Shown here: one piece after another, positions 1 through 8,665 of the stretch
Position numbering within the stretch: the stretch's first letter is position 1
Layout of the letters: the number at the start of each line of letters is the position of its first letter
Translations under genes and position numbers: made by a program
Assembly: GCF_022829285.1 (NCBI RefSeq)
Contig: NZ_JAKSYI010000108.1
Span: forward strand, 1 to 64,000
Direction: 5' to 3'
DNA length: 64,000 nucleotides
Source: Methylobacterium sp. J-078
Lineage (GTDB): Bacteria > Pseudomonadota > Alphaproteobacteria > Rhizobiales > Beijerinckiaceae
Notes under the pieces: generated by a model
Seen by the model: only the letters and a program-made list of their open reading frames with translations
The model's database searches: none
Told to the model about the DNA's origin: nothing

Positions 1-1
1 G

Positions 2-490
2 ACCAAGCTCGAAGGGCCGATCGAGATCCTGGCCCGCGAGGTCGCCAAGGCCCGCGACGTGCTCTACCTGGGGCGCGGCACCAGCTACCCGATGGCGCTG
101 GAAGGTGCCCTGAAGCTCAAGGAAATCAGTTACATCCACGCCGAAGGTTATGCAGCGTGTGAACTCAAGCATGGGCCCATCGCCCTCATCGACGAGAGCG
201 TGCCGGTGATCGTGATCGCGCCCCACGACGCGATCTTCGAGAAGACGGTCTCGAACATGCAGGAGGTGGCCGCGCGCGGCGGGCGCATCATCCTGATCGG
301 CGACGCCAAGGGCGCGGCCGCGGCCGGGCTCGACACCATGGCCACCGTGACGATGCCGGACCTCGACCCCGTCGTGGCACCGATCGTCTACGCGGTGCCG
401 ATCCAGCTCATCGCCTACCACACCGCCGTCTTCATGGGTAAGGACGTCGACCAGCCGCGCAACCTCGCCAAATCCGTGACGGTGGAATAG
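2..490 (+). CDS. glmS: Glutamine-fructose-6-phosphate aminotransferase (C-terminal part, cut by window edge)
   Basis: C-terminal 162 residues of GlmS, which makes glucosamine-6-phosphate from fructose-6-phosphate and glutamine for peptidoglycan and LPS precursors in the cytoplasm. The reading frame is open from base 2, so the gene begins before the window. The second SIS (sugar isomerase) domain is visible, with the [18 protein letters not shown] segment, the [17 protein letters not shown] segment that helps form the sugar-phosphate site, and the typical C-terminus [11 protein letters not shown]. The N-terminal glutaminase half is outside the window. Identification is secure from these family-specific stretches. 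Confidence 0.97.
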   Translation, partial: TKLEGPIEILAREVAKARDVLYLGRGTSYPMALEGALKLKEISYIHAEGYAACELKHGPIALIDESVPVIVIAPHDAIFEKTVSNMQEVAARGGRIILIGDAKGAAAAGLDTMATVTMPDLDPVVAPIVYAVPIQLIAYHTAVFMGKDVDQPRNLAKSVTVE

Positions 491-525
491 CGACGCGGCC
501 CAGGCTGAAACCTTTTGCCGCCCGC

Positions 526-570
526 GTCCGTACCGCGCCCCGAGTCCCCCTTCCGGGGGCGGGTGCGGAC
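526..570 (+). terminator. Candidate terminator hairpin after glmS
   Basis: A 9-bp outer stem (526-534 with 562-570, one G-T pair) encloses an apical CCCCC-TTCC-GGGGG hairpin (546-559). It lies 36 bases after the glmS stop. There is no clear T-run, so this is a structural inference. Confidence 0.4.
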
Positions 571-710
571 GGTCCGGTCCAGCGCCGGAGCCCCCTTGTC
601 CGGACCTCAGCCTGAGAGAAATTTACTTTCAAATTCAGGAACTTGCGTAGGATTCAGCGCTTCTCCCAATGCCCCGGAAGGTCGATCCTTCCCTCAGCAG
701 GAGACGACGC

Positions 711-941
711 ATGAAGACCACCACCCTGGCCCTTGCCGCAACGATCCTCGGTTCCCTGGCGCTCGGCGCCGGTGCCGCCACCGCCGCGCCCCTGGCCGTC
801 AGCGGCCTGCAGACGGATGGCGCGAGCGTCACCCAGGTCCGCATGGACCGCAGCGAGCGCATGATGATGAAGAAGCGCATGATGCGGAAGCAGATGATGA
901 AGCGCCACATGATGAAGAAGCGGATGATGAACCGCATGTGA
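711..941 (+). CDS. Small exported Met/Lys/Arg-rich protein
   Basis: Encodes 76 residues. I chose the ATG at 711 because AGGAG lies 7 bases upstream and the first ~27 residues form a clean Sec signal peptide (MKTTTLALAATILG..., cleavage near TAAP). The mature part is short and ends in a striking tail in which 13 of the last 32 residues are Met and most of the others are Lys or Arg (pattern MMMKKRMMRKQMM). Nothing in it looks enzymatic. The composition suggests either metal binding (Met-rich copper or silver binding) or sacrificial oxidation of methionine in the periplasm; the second would fit the methionine-sulfoxide repair genes at 15.5-18.3 kb. I do not recognise a named family. Confidence 0.75.
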   Translation: MKTTTLALAATILGSLALGAGAATAAPLAVSGLQTDGASVTQVRMDRSERMMMKKRMMRKQMMKRHMMKKRMMNRM

Positions 942-1177
942 GGCGGCCCGTCCGGCAAGCCTCGGAGGGGTCCGACCGGACCCCTCCCTTCTCGCAGATC
1001 CCGTCGGTCGAACGGATTCGGGTGCGACATCGCATCGTCGGCCGGTACGCACGATAACCGCGCGCGTTGATGTAATCCGTCCGCCCATCGTCCATGATCG
1101 GCCGGTCGCGGCTCCACCCTTGGCCTTCCGCGCTTGAGAGACCCGTGAGCTCCCGCCTCACACGCGTGGAGCGTCGC

Positions 1178-1417
1178 ATGCCGCGTTTCTATTTCGATAT
1201 CCAGGGTTTCCACCGTGAGCGCGACGAGGAGGGCGTCGAGTGCGCCGATCTTCAGGCCGCTATCCGCGAGGCCAAGAAACTGCTGCCCGCCATTGCGATG
1301 AGCGAGGTGCCGGAGGATGGCGAGCGTCACGCGGTCACGGTTCTGGTGACGGACGAAGACGGCCACCCGGTCTACTCGGGCGCGCTCTCCTTCGTGGGGA
1401 GCTGGCTGATCCGTTAG
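1178..1417 (+). CDS. DUF6894-type small protein
   Basis: 79-residue cytoplasmic protein starting MPRFYFDIQGF, followed by an acidic DEEG segment and an AAIREAKKLLP helix. This order (MPRFYF, D-x-EG, aromatic-poor amphipathic helix, then a VxVxDExGxxVY strand pair) is that of the DUF6894 family, common in multiple copies in Methylobacterium and Bradyrhizobium. Its function is unknown. The ATG at 1178 is preferred over the upstream start at 1094 because the family begins exactly at MPRFYF. Confidence 0.75.
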   Translation: MPRFYFDIQGFHRERDEEGVECADLQAAIREAKKLLPAIAMSEVPEDGERHAVTVLVTDEDGHPVYSGALSFVGSWLIR

Positions 1418-1520
1418 AGCATTTTCGAGCGAGGTGGATGCCGGCTCGCGTGAAGAAAATGAGACCACATAACGAGATAGAGCATTTTTCGTGATCCAGA
1501 GATCATGGAACATGCTCTAA
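1414..1520. repeat. Interspersed palindromic repeat with TTAGAGCAT ends
   Basis: A 107-bp AT-richer element bounded by a perfect 9-bp inverted repeat (TTAGAGCAT at 1414-1422, ATGCTCTAA at 1512-1520). It has an internal AGAGCATTTTT copy (1479-1489) and a central segment of the form gtggatgccggctcgcgtg followed by aagaaaatg. I recall very similar extragenic elements scattered through Methylobacterium and other Hyphomicrobiales genomes. A lone ATGCTCTAA end occurs again at 33202-33210. The left end overlaps the stop of the preceding gene. Confidence 0.6.
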
Positions 1521-1751
1521 CGTCCGATCGGGGACGGCGGCCGCGTCCGCGGCTTCGATGCAGCGGCGCCGGCGTCCCGTCCTCGTGACGGGATCGCCGC
1601 CTTGGCTTCGTGTCCGCGCCGGACCCGCATCGGCCGGAATCCTCATGAGACGCTGATACGGACGGCCCCGTCCCCCGCTCGAACCCTTATGCGTCGGGGT
1701 CCAGTTTGCGGGGGCGGTCCAGCGAGGGATCGCGCGAACCCCTAGCGTTCC
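1521..1751. other. Intergenic, nothing recognised
   Basis: Between the palindromic repeat and the next small gene I see no convincing coding sequence, hairpin or promoter motif. Confidence 0.5.
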
Positions 1752-1979
1752 ATGCCCGTCCCCCTTGCCGCCGCCATCCGCACCGAGGCGCCCGCGTCAC
1801 CGAGCCGCTTCATCGTGGGCCAGGACCCGCAGGGGCGCTGGGTCGCCCTGGAGGTCCACGGACTCGGCGGCGGCCTGTTCCGCACCCGCCACGACGCCCT
1901 GCACTACGCCACCGACCTCACCGGCCGGCGTCCGGGCGCGGTCGAGATCGCGACGGACCGGATCGAGCTCCGGCTCTGA
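1752..1979 (+). CDS. Small conserved hypothetical protein
   Basis: 75 residues, no signal peptide or membrane segment. The core reads as a compact alpha/beta fold: FIVGQDPQGRWVALEVHG (beta hairpin with a Trp), a Gly-rich turn, FRTRHDALHYA (helix) and a C-terminal strand VEIATDRIELRL. The layout resembles small DUF2188-like one-domain proteins, but I cannot assign the family. Its stop codon directly abuts the stop of the convergent kdpE at 1980, so the two genes share no spacer for a terminator. Confidence 0.6.
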   Translation: MPVPLAAAIRTEAPASPSRFIVGQDPQGRWVALEVHGLGGGLFRTRHDALHYATDLTGRRPGAVEIATDRIELRL

Positions 1980-2675
1980 TCAGGTCCGGCCGTCGTCCTC
2001 CGGCGCGCGCAGGCGGTAGCCGATCCCGGTCTCGGTCAGCAGGATGCGCGGCCGCTCGGGATCGGCCTCCAGCTTGAGGCGGAGCTGGCGCATGTAGACC
2101 CGCAGGTATTGCGGGTCGGACGAGGTCGAGACCGCGTTCATGAGCTGGGCGTGGGTCAGGGCCTTGCCGGCGTGCTGGACCAGCACGCGCAGGAAATCGT
2201 ACTCGCGCGGGGTGAGCTTCACCTCGGCGCCGCGGACCCGGACGATGCGGCGCACGAGATCGACGCTGAGGCCGTCGACCGCGAACAGGGGGCGCTCGCC
2301 CTGGACCGCGAGCTGGTGGCGCAGGGCCGCGCGGATGCGGGCCAGGAGCTCGCCCATGCCGAAAGGCTTGGTGACGTAGTCGTCGGCCCCGAGGTCGAGG
2401 GCCTCGACCTTGCCGGCCTCGTCGTCGCGGCTGGAGAGGACCACCACCGGCAGGTCGGGGTGATCCGCCCGGATGCGGCGCAGCAGGTCGTGCCCGCGCA
2501 TGTCGGGCAGCCCGAGATCGAGGATGATCAGGTCCACCGTCTCGCGGGCCAGGAGATCGAGGGCGGTGCGGGCGTTCGGCGCCTCGAAGACCCCGTAGCC
2601 CTGGGTGGCCAGACCCATGCGCAGCAGCTTGCGGATGGGGGGCTCGTCGTCGATCACGAGGATGCTGTGGGTCAT
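1980..2675 (-). CDS. kdpE: KDP operon response regulator KdpE
   Basis: 231-residue OmpR-type response regulator, partner of the sensor kinase KdpD encoded just upstream; it activates kdpFABC under potassium limitation or osmotic stress. Receiver domain (~1-118) with acidic pair D9-D10, phospho-acceptor D53 (LIILDLGLPD) and the conserved Lys in GADDYVTKPFG. C-terminal winged-helix DNA-binding domain (~130-225) with LTPREYDFLRVL and the YLRVYMRQLRLKLE recognition region. Last gene of the kdp locus. The 24-bp gap to kdpD contains an imperfect 15-bp tandem duplication (atcatggtctggg) that also duplicates possible start sites, so the exact start is slightly uncertain. Confidence 0.95.
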   Translation of the reverse strand: MTHSILVIDDEPPIRKLLRMGLATQGYGVFEAPNARTALDLLARETVDLIILDLGLPDMRGHDLLRRIRADHPDLPVVVLSSRDDEAGKVEALDLGADDYVTKPFGMGELLARIRAALRHQLAVQGERPLFAVDGLSVDLVRRIVRVRGAEVKLTPREYDFLRVLVQHAGKALTHAQLMNAVSTSSDPQYLRVYMRQLRLKLEADPERPRILLTETGIGYRLRAPEDDGRT

Positions 2676-2699
2676 GGTCTGGGGATCATGGTCTGGGAA

Positions 2700-5588
2700 T
2701 CATGCGGCGATATCCGCGCGACCGCGTCCCGGGACCGGCAGCAGGATGGTGAAGGCGGCGCCGGGGCGGTCGCCCCGGTTGCCGGCCGTCAGGGTGCCGC
2801 CCATGGCCTCGACGAAGCCGCGGGCGATGGCGAGGCCGAGCCCCGTTCCGGCCCGGACGCTGTCGCCCTTGGCGGCCCGGTAGAACTTGTCGAACACGCG
2901 CTCCACGTCGGTCTCGGGCAGCCCGTCCCCCTCGTCGAGCACCGCGAGGCGGACCCGGCCGGGTCCGACTGGCCCGGGCTCGGAGCGCCCGCCCTCGCGC
3001 CGGCCCCGGACCGTCACCGTCGAGCCCTCCGGCGCGTACTTGGCGGCGTTGTCGAGGAGGTTGACCAGGACCTGCTCGAACAGGACGGGGTCAAGGCGCA
3101 GGGGCGGCAGATCGGCCGCGAGATCGAGGACGACGCGGTGTCCGGCCAGGATCGGCCCGAGGCGCCGCAGGGCCGTGTCGACGGCCTCGCCGACATCCTG
3201 CGGGGTGAGGTTGGCCGCCACCGCCCCGGCCTCCAGGCGGGTCATGTCGAGGAGGTTGACGATGAAGCGGTTGAGCCGCTCGGATTCGGCGATGATGGTG
3301 GCGAGCAGGTCGGCCTTGGCCTCGCGCGGGAGCGCCGCGTCGAGGTCGCGCAGGGTGGTGGCGGCCCCCAGCACCGAGGCCAGCGGCGTGCGCAGGTCGT
3401 GGCTGATCGAGGTGAGCAGGGCCTGGCGCAGGCGGTCGGTCTCGGCGGCCCGCTCGGCCCGGTCGAGATCCTCCACCAGGCGGACGCGCTCGATGGCGAG
3501 CGCCGCCATGTCGGCCAGCGCGTCGAACAGGCGCCGGTCCTCCGGCGAGAGGAGCGGGCCGGTGCCGTCGGCGTCGAGGCCGATCACCCCGACGATGCCG
3601 CGGCCCGTGCGCATCGGCAGGAACAGCCGCCGCGCCCCCGGCAGGGTGTCGGCGCCGCGTCCGGCCGGGCGCGCGTTGTCGAAGGCCCAGCGCGCCGCGC
3701 CGAGATCCGCCTCGTCGAGCCGGTCCTCCGGCGGGTAGCCGGCCCGGACCGCCAAGGTGCCGGCGTTCAAGGTGCCGGCGTTCAGGGCGCCGGGCTCCGG
3801 GGGGGAGGGCTCGGTCAGGAGCAGGACCACGCGGACCTTCAGCATGGCGGCGATCTGGGCCGAGGTCGCCCAGAGCACGTCGTCGAGGGTGCCGCATCCG
3901 GCGAGCTTGCGGCTGAAGCCGTAGAGCCGCTCCGTGGCCCGGGCGCGGCCCTGGCTCACCACCGCGACCGAGCGCGCGCGGGCGGCGAGGTTCGAGACGA
4001 GCACCGCCACGAGGGTGAAGAGCAGGAAGGCGGCGACGTTGGTCGGGTCGGCGATGGTGAAGGTGTAGACCGGCGGCAGGAAGAAGAAGTTGTAGGCCAG
4101 CGAGGACGCGCCCACCGCCGCGAGCGAGGGCCCGAGCCCCCAGCGCACGGCCACCGCCACCACGGCGGTGAGGAGAAAGAGGTCGGCGTTCTCCACGCCC
4201 GCATAGGGCTGGGCGAGGAGGGCCGCGCCGAGCCCGGCCGCGATCGACGCGAGGGCGAGCGCGTAGGGCCAGGCGTCGAAGGGGCGCGGCGGGGCGGCCC
4301 GGGCGGCGCGCGGGGTCCGCGTCTCGCCCGGCATTCGGCCCGGCGCCGCGTCGCCCGGCACCACGTGCACGCCGATGCTGCCGCTGCGGCGCACGAGGTC
4401 GTGCACCACCGAGCCGTTGACGAGTTCGAACAGCCAGGAGCGCGAGGCCTTGCCGACCACGATGTGGTTGACGTTGTCGGAGCGGGCATAGGCCAGGATG
4501 TCGTCGGCGATGCGCCGGCCGCCCGGCAGGGTGACGGCGTCGCCTCCCAGCCGGTCGGCCAGCCGCAGCGCCTCGGCGATCCGGTCGCGCGCCGCCTCGT
4601 TGAGGCCCACCATGCGCGGCCCCTCGATGCAGAGCGCCGTCCAGGGCGCGTGCAGCCGGTCCGCGAGGCGCTTGGCGTAGCGCACCAGGCCGGCGGAGCG
4701 GGGATCGTCGCTGACGCAGACCAGCACCCGCTCGCCCGCCGCCCACGGCCCGGCGATCGCGTTGGCCCGCATGTGGCTGAGGAGCTCGTCGTCCACCCGG
4801 TCGGCGGTGCGGCGCAGCGCCAGTTCCCGCAAAGCCGTCAGGTTGCCGCGCGAGAAGTAGTGCTTCAGCGCCCGCTCCGCATGGCTCGGGAGGTAGACCT
4901 TGCCGGCCTTCAGGCGCTCGATGAGGTCGTCCGGGTTGAGGTCCACCACCTCGATGTCGTCGGCCCGGTCGAGGACCCCGTCCGGCACGGTCTCGCGCAC
5001 CCGGATGCGGGTGATGGAGGCCACCACGTCGTTGAGGCTCTCCACGTGCTGGATGTTCAGGGTGGTCAGGACGTCGATGCCGGCATCGAGCAGTTCCTCC
5101 ACGTCCCCGTAGCGCTTCGGGTGGCGCGAGCCCGGCGCGTTGGTGTGGGCGAGCTCGTCCACCAGGGCCAGCGCCGGCCGCCGGGCCAGCAGGGCGTCGA
5201 GGTCCATCTCCTCCAGGACCGTGCCGTGATAGGGCACGGCGCGGCGCGGAATCGTCTCGAAGCCGTCGAGGAGGGCTTGCGTCTCCGCCCGGCCGTGGGT
5301 CTCGACCACGCCGACGACCACGTCGATCCCGGCCTGCAGCCGGGCGCGGCCGATGGTGAGCATCTCGTAGGTCTTGCCGACCCCGGGGGCGGCCCCGAGG
5401 AAGACCTTGAGCCGGCCGCGCGTGCGCGCCTCCCGGCGCGCGGCCTCCAGCAGCGCGTCGGGCGAGGGTCGGTTCGGGTCGCGGCCGGTTCCGCTCATCT
5501 GGTTCGGGTCGCGGCCAGTCCCGCTCATTTGGATCAGGTCGCGGCCAGTTCCGCTCATCTGGTTCGGGTCGCGACCAGTCCCGCTCAT
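2700..5588 (-). CDS. kdpD: KDP operon sensor histidine kinase KdpD
   Basis: 962-residue inner-membrane sensor kinase. N-terminal KdpD domain with Walker A GAAPGVGKT (65-73); universal-stress-protein domain (~290-415); four close-packed membrane helices (DUF4118, ~430-540); GAF-like region; HisKA with SISHDLRTP and phospho-His H730; HATPase with NLLDNAAKYAPEG and GTGLGLAIARGF. The start at 5588 has a strong GGAGG 5-6 bases upstream. Unusually, residues 1-40 are four near-perfect 10-residue repeats of MSGTGRDPNQ, each beginning with Met, before the conserved domain begins near residue 41. A small internal NAGTL repeat (3760-3795) lies before the GAF region. It is separated from kdpC by 20 bp. 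Confidence 0.95.
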   Translation of the reverse strand: MSGTGRDPNQMSGTGRDLIQMSGTGRDPNQMSGTGRDPNRPSPDALLEAARREARTRGRLKVFLGAAPGVGKTYEMLTIGRARLQAGIDVVVGVVETHGRAETQALLDGFETIPRRAVPYHGTVLEEMDLDALLARRPALALVDELAHTNAPGSRHPKRYGDVEELLDAGIDVLTTLNIQHVESLNDVVASITRIRVRETVPDGVLDRADDIEVVDLNPDDLIERLKAGKVYLPSHAERALKHYFSRGNLTALRELALRRTADRVDDELLSHMRANAIAGPWAAGERVLVCVSDDPRSAGLVRYAKRLADRLHAPWTALCIEGPRMVGLNEAARDRIAEALRLADRLGGDAVTLPGGRRIADDILAYARSDNVNHIVVGKASRSWLFELVNGSVVHDLVRRSGSIGVHVVPGDAAPGRMPGETRTPRAARAAPPRPFDAWPYALALASIAAGLGAALLAQPYAGVENADLFLLTAVVAVAVRWGLGPSLAAVGASSLAYNFFFLPPVYTFTIADPTNVAAFLLFTLVAVLVSNLAARARSVAVVSQGRARATERLYGFSRKLAGCGTLDDVLWATSAQIAAMLKVRVVLLLTEPSPPEPGALNAGTLNAGTLAVRAGYPPEDRLDEADLGAARWAFDNARPAGRGADTLPGARRLFLPMRTGRGIVGVIGLDADGTGPLLSPEDRRLFDALADMAALAIERVRLVEDLDRAERAAETDRLRQALLTSISHDLRTPLASVLGAATTLRDLDAALPREAKADLLATIIAESERLNRFIVNLLDMTRLEAGAVAANLTPQDVGEAVDTALRRLGPILAGHRVVLDLAADLPPLRLDPVLFEQVLVNLLDNAAKYAPEGSTVTVRGRREGGRSEPGPVGPGRVRLAVLDEGDGLPETDVERVFDKFYRAAKGDSVRAGTGLGLAIARGFVEAMGGTLTAGNRGDRPGAAFTILLPVPGRGRADIAA
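5469..5588 (-). repeat. Four tandem 30-bp repeats at the start of kdpD
   Basis: Four head-to-tail 30-bp units (about 90% identical) encode MSGTGRDPNQ/MSGTGRDLIQ/MSGTGRDPNQ/MSGTGRDPNR. Each unit supplies an in-frame ATG (5588, 5558, 5528, 5498), but only the first has a Shine-Dalgarno sequence. Because the unit length is a multiple of three, gain or loss of units would not break the frame. Confidence 0.9.
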
Positions 5589-5608
5589 GCGGCCTCCTCC
5601 CGCGGCGC

Positions 5609-6214
5609 TCAGCGACGGGCCAGATCGTCCAGGGCGAGGTTGAGCGCCAGGACGTTGACGCGCGGCTCGCCGAGGAGCCCGAAGTCGCGGCCCGCGACGT
5701 GCGCCGTCACGAGGTCGCGCAGGGTGTTCTGCGCGATGTTGCGCGCCTTGGCCACCCGGGGCACCTGGAACAGGGCGGCCTCGGGCGAGATGTCGGGGTC
5801 GAGGCCGGAGCCGCTCGCGGTGACGAGGTCCACCGGCACGGGCACGCCCGGGTTCTCGGCCGCGCGGGCGTCGCGATCGGTCCGGACGCGCTCGGCGAGC
5901 GCCGCGCTGGTCGGCCCGAGATTGGAGCCCGCGGAGTTCGCCGCGTTGTAGGGCGCCGGCACGGTCTTGGCGGCGTCGGCCGGATCGGCGGCGCTCGTGG
6001 CCGACGGGCGGCCCTGGAAGTAGCGCGCGCTCGTGAAGGACTGGCCGATCAGGCGCGAGCCTACGACCCGGCCGTCGCGCGCGATCAGGCTGCCGGCGGC
6101 CTGTGCGGGGAAGATCGCCCCCGCCAGCCCGGTGATCGCGAGGGGATAGGCGAGGCCGGTGAGCGCCGTGAGCGCGACCAGCAGGACGAGGGCGGGGCGA
6201 AGCTGGGACAGCAT
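5609..6214 (-). CDS. kdpC: Potassium-transporting ATPase subunit KdpC
   Basis: 201-residue subunit of the KdpFABC potassium pump, anchored by one N-terminal membrane helix ([20 protein letters not shown]) with a periplasmic domain. It is thought to stabilise the complex and act as a catalytic chaperone for ATP binding to KdpB. Family marks: [38 protein letters not shown], and the C-terminal [13 protein letters not shown]. The ATG at 6214 follows CAGGAGTCCGTC and starts immediately before the membrane helix. It sits 29 bp after kdpB in the same operon. Confidence 0.96.
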   Translation of the reverse strand: MLSQLRPALVLLVALTALTGLAYPLAITGLAGAIFPAQAAGSLIARDGRVVGSRLIGQSFTSARYFQGRPSATSAADPADAAKTVPAPYNAANSAGSNLGPTSAALAERVRTDRDARAAENPGVPVPVDLVTASGSGLDPDISPEAALFQVPRVAKARNIAQNTLRDLVTAHVAGRDFGLLGEPRVNVLALNLALDDLARR

Positions 6215-6243
6215 GACGGACTCCTGGGGCGGTTCGCGGCAGG

Positions 6244-8349
6244 TCAGACGAGGTGGAGGGCGGAGACGGCGAGGTCGATGGCCTTGATGCCGAGGAAGGG
6301 CACCAGGAGGCCGCCGAGGCCGTAGACGGCGAGGTTGCGCCGCAGGAGCGCCGCGGCCCCCACCGGCCGGTAGGTCACGCCCCTGAGCGCCAGCGGGATC
6401 AGCGCCACGATGATGAGCGCGTTGAAGATGATGGCCGAGAGGATGGCGCTGCGCGGCGAGGCGAGGCCCATGACGTTGAGGGCCTGGAGCTGCGGGTAGA
6501 GCGTCAGGAACATCGCCGGGATGATGGCGAAGTACTTGGCGACATCGTTGGCGATGGAGAAGGTGGTCAGCGCCCCGCGGGTCATCAGCAGCTGCTTGCC
6601 GATGCCCACGATCTCGATGAGCTTGGTCGGGTCGGAATCGAGGTCGACCATGTTGCCGGCCTCGCGGGCCGCCACCGTGCCGGTGTTCATCGCCACGCCG
6701 ACATCGGCCTGGGCGAGGGCCGGCGCGTCGTTGGTGCCGTCCCCGCACATGGCCACCAGCTTGCCCTGCGCCTGCTCCTTGCGGATCAGCGCGAGCTTGT
6801 CCTCCGGGGTGGCCTGCGCCAGGAAGTCGTCGACGCCGGCCTCCGCCGCGATGGCGGCCGCCGTCATCGGGTTGTCGCCGGTGATCATCACGGTGCGGAT
6901 GCCCATCCGGCGGAGCTCCGCGAAGCGCTCACGGATGCCGCCCTTCACGATGTCCTTCAGGTAGACCACGCCGAGGAGGCGTCCGTCGCGGGAGACGGCG
7001 AGCGGCGTGCCGCCGGCCTTGGCGATCTCCTCGGCGATGGCGCGGATCTCGGCGACCGCCTCGGTCTCGGCGGCCGGCTGGTAGGCCAGCGCCGCGTTGG
7101 AGCCGCGGGCCGCCATCGGTTGGCCGGACATCGGCTGACCGGACAGAGAGGCGATGACCGCGTCGACGGCGCCCTTGCGGATGGACGACCCGTCGAGGTC
7201 GACGCCGGACATGCGCGACTGGGCGGTGAAGGGCACGAAGGTGGCGTTGAGGCCGGCCATGTCCCGCGCGCGGAGGCCGTAGGTGTCCTTGGCCAGCACC
7301 ACGATGGAGCGGCCCTCCGGCGTCTCGTCGGCGAGCGAGGCGAGCTGGGCGGCGTCCGCCAGATCCTGCTCGGTGACGCCGCGCACGGGGCGGAACGCGG
7401 TGGCCTGCCGGTTGCCCAGCGTGATGGTGCCGGTCTTGTCGAGGAGGAGCGTATCGACGTCGCCGGCGGCCTCCACAGCGCGGCCCGACATGGCGAGCAC
7501 GTTGAAGCGCACCAGGCGGTCCATGCCCGCGATGCCGATGGCCGAGAGGAGCGCCCCGATGGTGGTGGGGATGAGGGTCACGAACAGCGCCACCAGGACG
7601 ATGACCGGGATGGCGCCCCCCGCATAGGACGCGAAGCTCGGGATCGACGCCACGGCGAACAGGAAGATCAGGGTCAGGCCGGCGAGCAGGATGTTGAGGG
7701 CGATCTCGTTGGGGGTCTTGCTGCGCGAGGCGCCCTCGACCAGGGCGATCATGCGGTCGACGAAGGTGGAGCCGGCGGCGGCCGTGATGCGCACGCGGAT
7801 CGCGTCGGAGAGCACCTGCGTGCCGCCGGTCACCGCCGAGCGGTCGCCGCCGGATTCGCGGATGACGGGGGCCGACTCGCCCGTGATGGCGGCCTCGTTG
7901 ACGGAGGCGACGCCCGCGATGACCTCGCCGTCGGACGGGATCAGGTCGCCCGCCTCCACCAGCACCACGTCGCCGACCTTGAGGGCCGTGCCCGGGACGA
8001 TCTCGACGTCGCGCCCCGGGCCGGTGAGGCGCTTGGCCTGCATCTCGGTGCGGGTGCGGCGCAGGGAATCCGCCTGCGCCTTGCCGCGCCCCTCCGCCAG
8101 AGCCTCGGCGAAGTTGGCGAAGATCAGGGTGAACCAGAGCCAGAGGATGATCTGGCCCGAGAAGGCGAGGCCGTCCGCGCCGGCGGCGAGGTCGCGCACG
8201 AACAGCACGGTGGTCAGGGCGGCCACGACCTCGACCACGAACATCACCGGGTTGCGGATCATGACGCGCGGGTCGAGCTTACGCAGGGCGCCGAGGAGGG
8301 CCGGCCCGACGAGGGCGGCGCTGAACAGGGATGAGGCGGGACGGGACAT
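6244..8349 (-). CDS. kdpB: Potassium-transporting P-type ATPase subunit KdpB
   Basis: 701-residue P-type ATPase that powers KdpFABC. Actuator-domain TGES at 157-160, phosphorylation motif DKTGT with aspartate D304, nucleotide-binding KGA and the hinge motif [19 protein letters not shown], plus membrane helices around 35-80, 215-270 and the C-terminal third. All catalytic residues are intact. A short tandem duplication (SGQPMSGQP, near 7110-7150) sits in the nucleotide-binding domain. Length matches the family (about 680-700). Located between a small membrane ORF and kdpC. Confidence 0.97.
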   Translation of the reverse strand: MSRPASSLFSAALVGPALLGALRKLDPRVMIRNPVMFVVEVVAALTTVLFVRDLAAGADGLAFSGQIILWLWFTLIFANFAEALAEGRGKAQADSLRRTRTEMQAKRLTGPGRDVEIVPGTALKVGDVVLVEAGDLIPSDGEVIAGVASVNEAAITGESAPVIRESGGDRSAVTGGTQVLSDAIRVRITAAAGSTFVDRMIALVEGASRSKTPNEIALNILLAGLTLIFLFAVASIPSFASYAGGAIPVIVLVALFVTLIPTTIGALLSAIGIAGMDRLVRFNVLAMSGRAVEAAGDVDTLLLDKTGTITLGNRQATAFRPVRGVTEQDLADAAQLASLADETPEGRSIVVLAKDTYGLRARDMAGLNATFVPFTAQSRMSGVDLDGSSIRKGAVDAVIASLSGQPMSGQPMAARGSNAALAYQPAAETEAVAEIRAIAEEIAKAGGTPLAVSRDGRLLGVVYLKDIVKGGIRERFAELRRMGIRTVMITGDNPMTAAAIAAEAGVDDFLAQATPEDKLALIRKEQAQGKLVAMCGDGTNDAPALAQADVGVAMNTGTVAAREAGNMVDLDSDPTKLIEIVGIGKQLLMTRGALTTFSIANDVAKYFAIIPAMFLTLYPQLQALNVMGLASPRSAILSAIIFNALIIVALIPLALRGVTYRPVGAAALLRRNLAVYGLGGLLVPFLGIKAIDLAVSALHLV

Positions 8350-8442
8350 GATGCGGTGTCCGGAAGGGGAGGGTCGAAGACCGGGCGCGGCGCGCCGGGT
8401 CGGGATGTCGGTTCGGGGCGCCGAGGCGCCGTTGGGGCGCCG

Positions 8443-8664
8443 TCAGGGCGCGAGGGCGCCGTCGAGGGTCAGGGCGCGGCCGATCAGGGCGGCCGAGGCC
8501 ATGAGGGCGAGCCCGCCCAGCAGCGTGACGCCGAGGAGCCCGAGGATCAGGTCGGAGAGCCGGACGGGTGCTGGGGGCCCGGGGACGCGGCGCCCGCGGG
8601 CGGGCCGCCGGCGGACCGAGAGGTGATGGCGGGGGATGCGCCGGGCGGGGAGGGTGCGCGGCAT
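8443..8664 (-). CDS. Small membrane protein encoded between kdpA and kdpB
   Basis: 73 residues, starting one base after the kdpA stop (TGAGATG arrangement), which implies translational coupling. The first ~35 residues are Arg/Pro-rich (about a third Arg); the rest forms a single hydrophobic helix (LILGLLGVTLLGGLALMASA) and a short tail. kdpA and kdpB are usually adjacent, so an inserted ORF is unusual. It is longer than and unlike KdpF, which is separately present at 10444-10533. It could be a lineage-specific accessory subunit of the pump or a spacer ORF; the helix and coupling favour real expression. I do not recognise a family. Confidence 0.5.
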   Translation of the reverse strand: MPRTLPARRIPRHHLSVRRRPARGRRVPGPPAPVRLSDLILGLLGVTLLGGLALMASAALIGRALTLDGALAP

Positions 8665-8665
8665 C

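Noticed and set aside
638..665. EcfG-type (GGAAC-N16/17-CGTT) promoter for the Met-rich peptide gene
   Set aside because: GGAAC is present at 638-642, but the -10 region reads CGCTTC, only a partial match; not strong enough to call.
2109..5951. A 1280-codon open frame on the plus strand across kdpE-kdpD-kdpC
   Set aside because: It is antisense to three well-identified genes, has no domain, and its composition (Ala/Arg/Gly/Glu/His) is what high GC gives in a shadow frame. The same holds for the long frames antisense to kdpB (6253-8334), kdpA (8636-10474), recG (33396-35405) and mfd (40046-43624).
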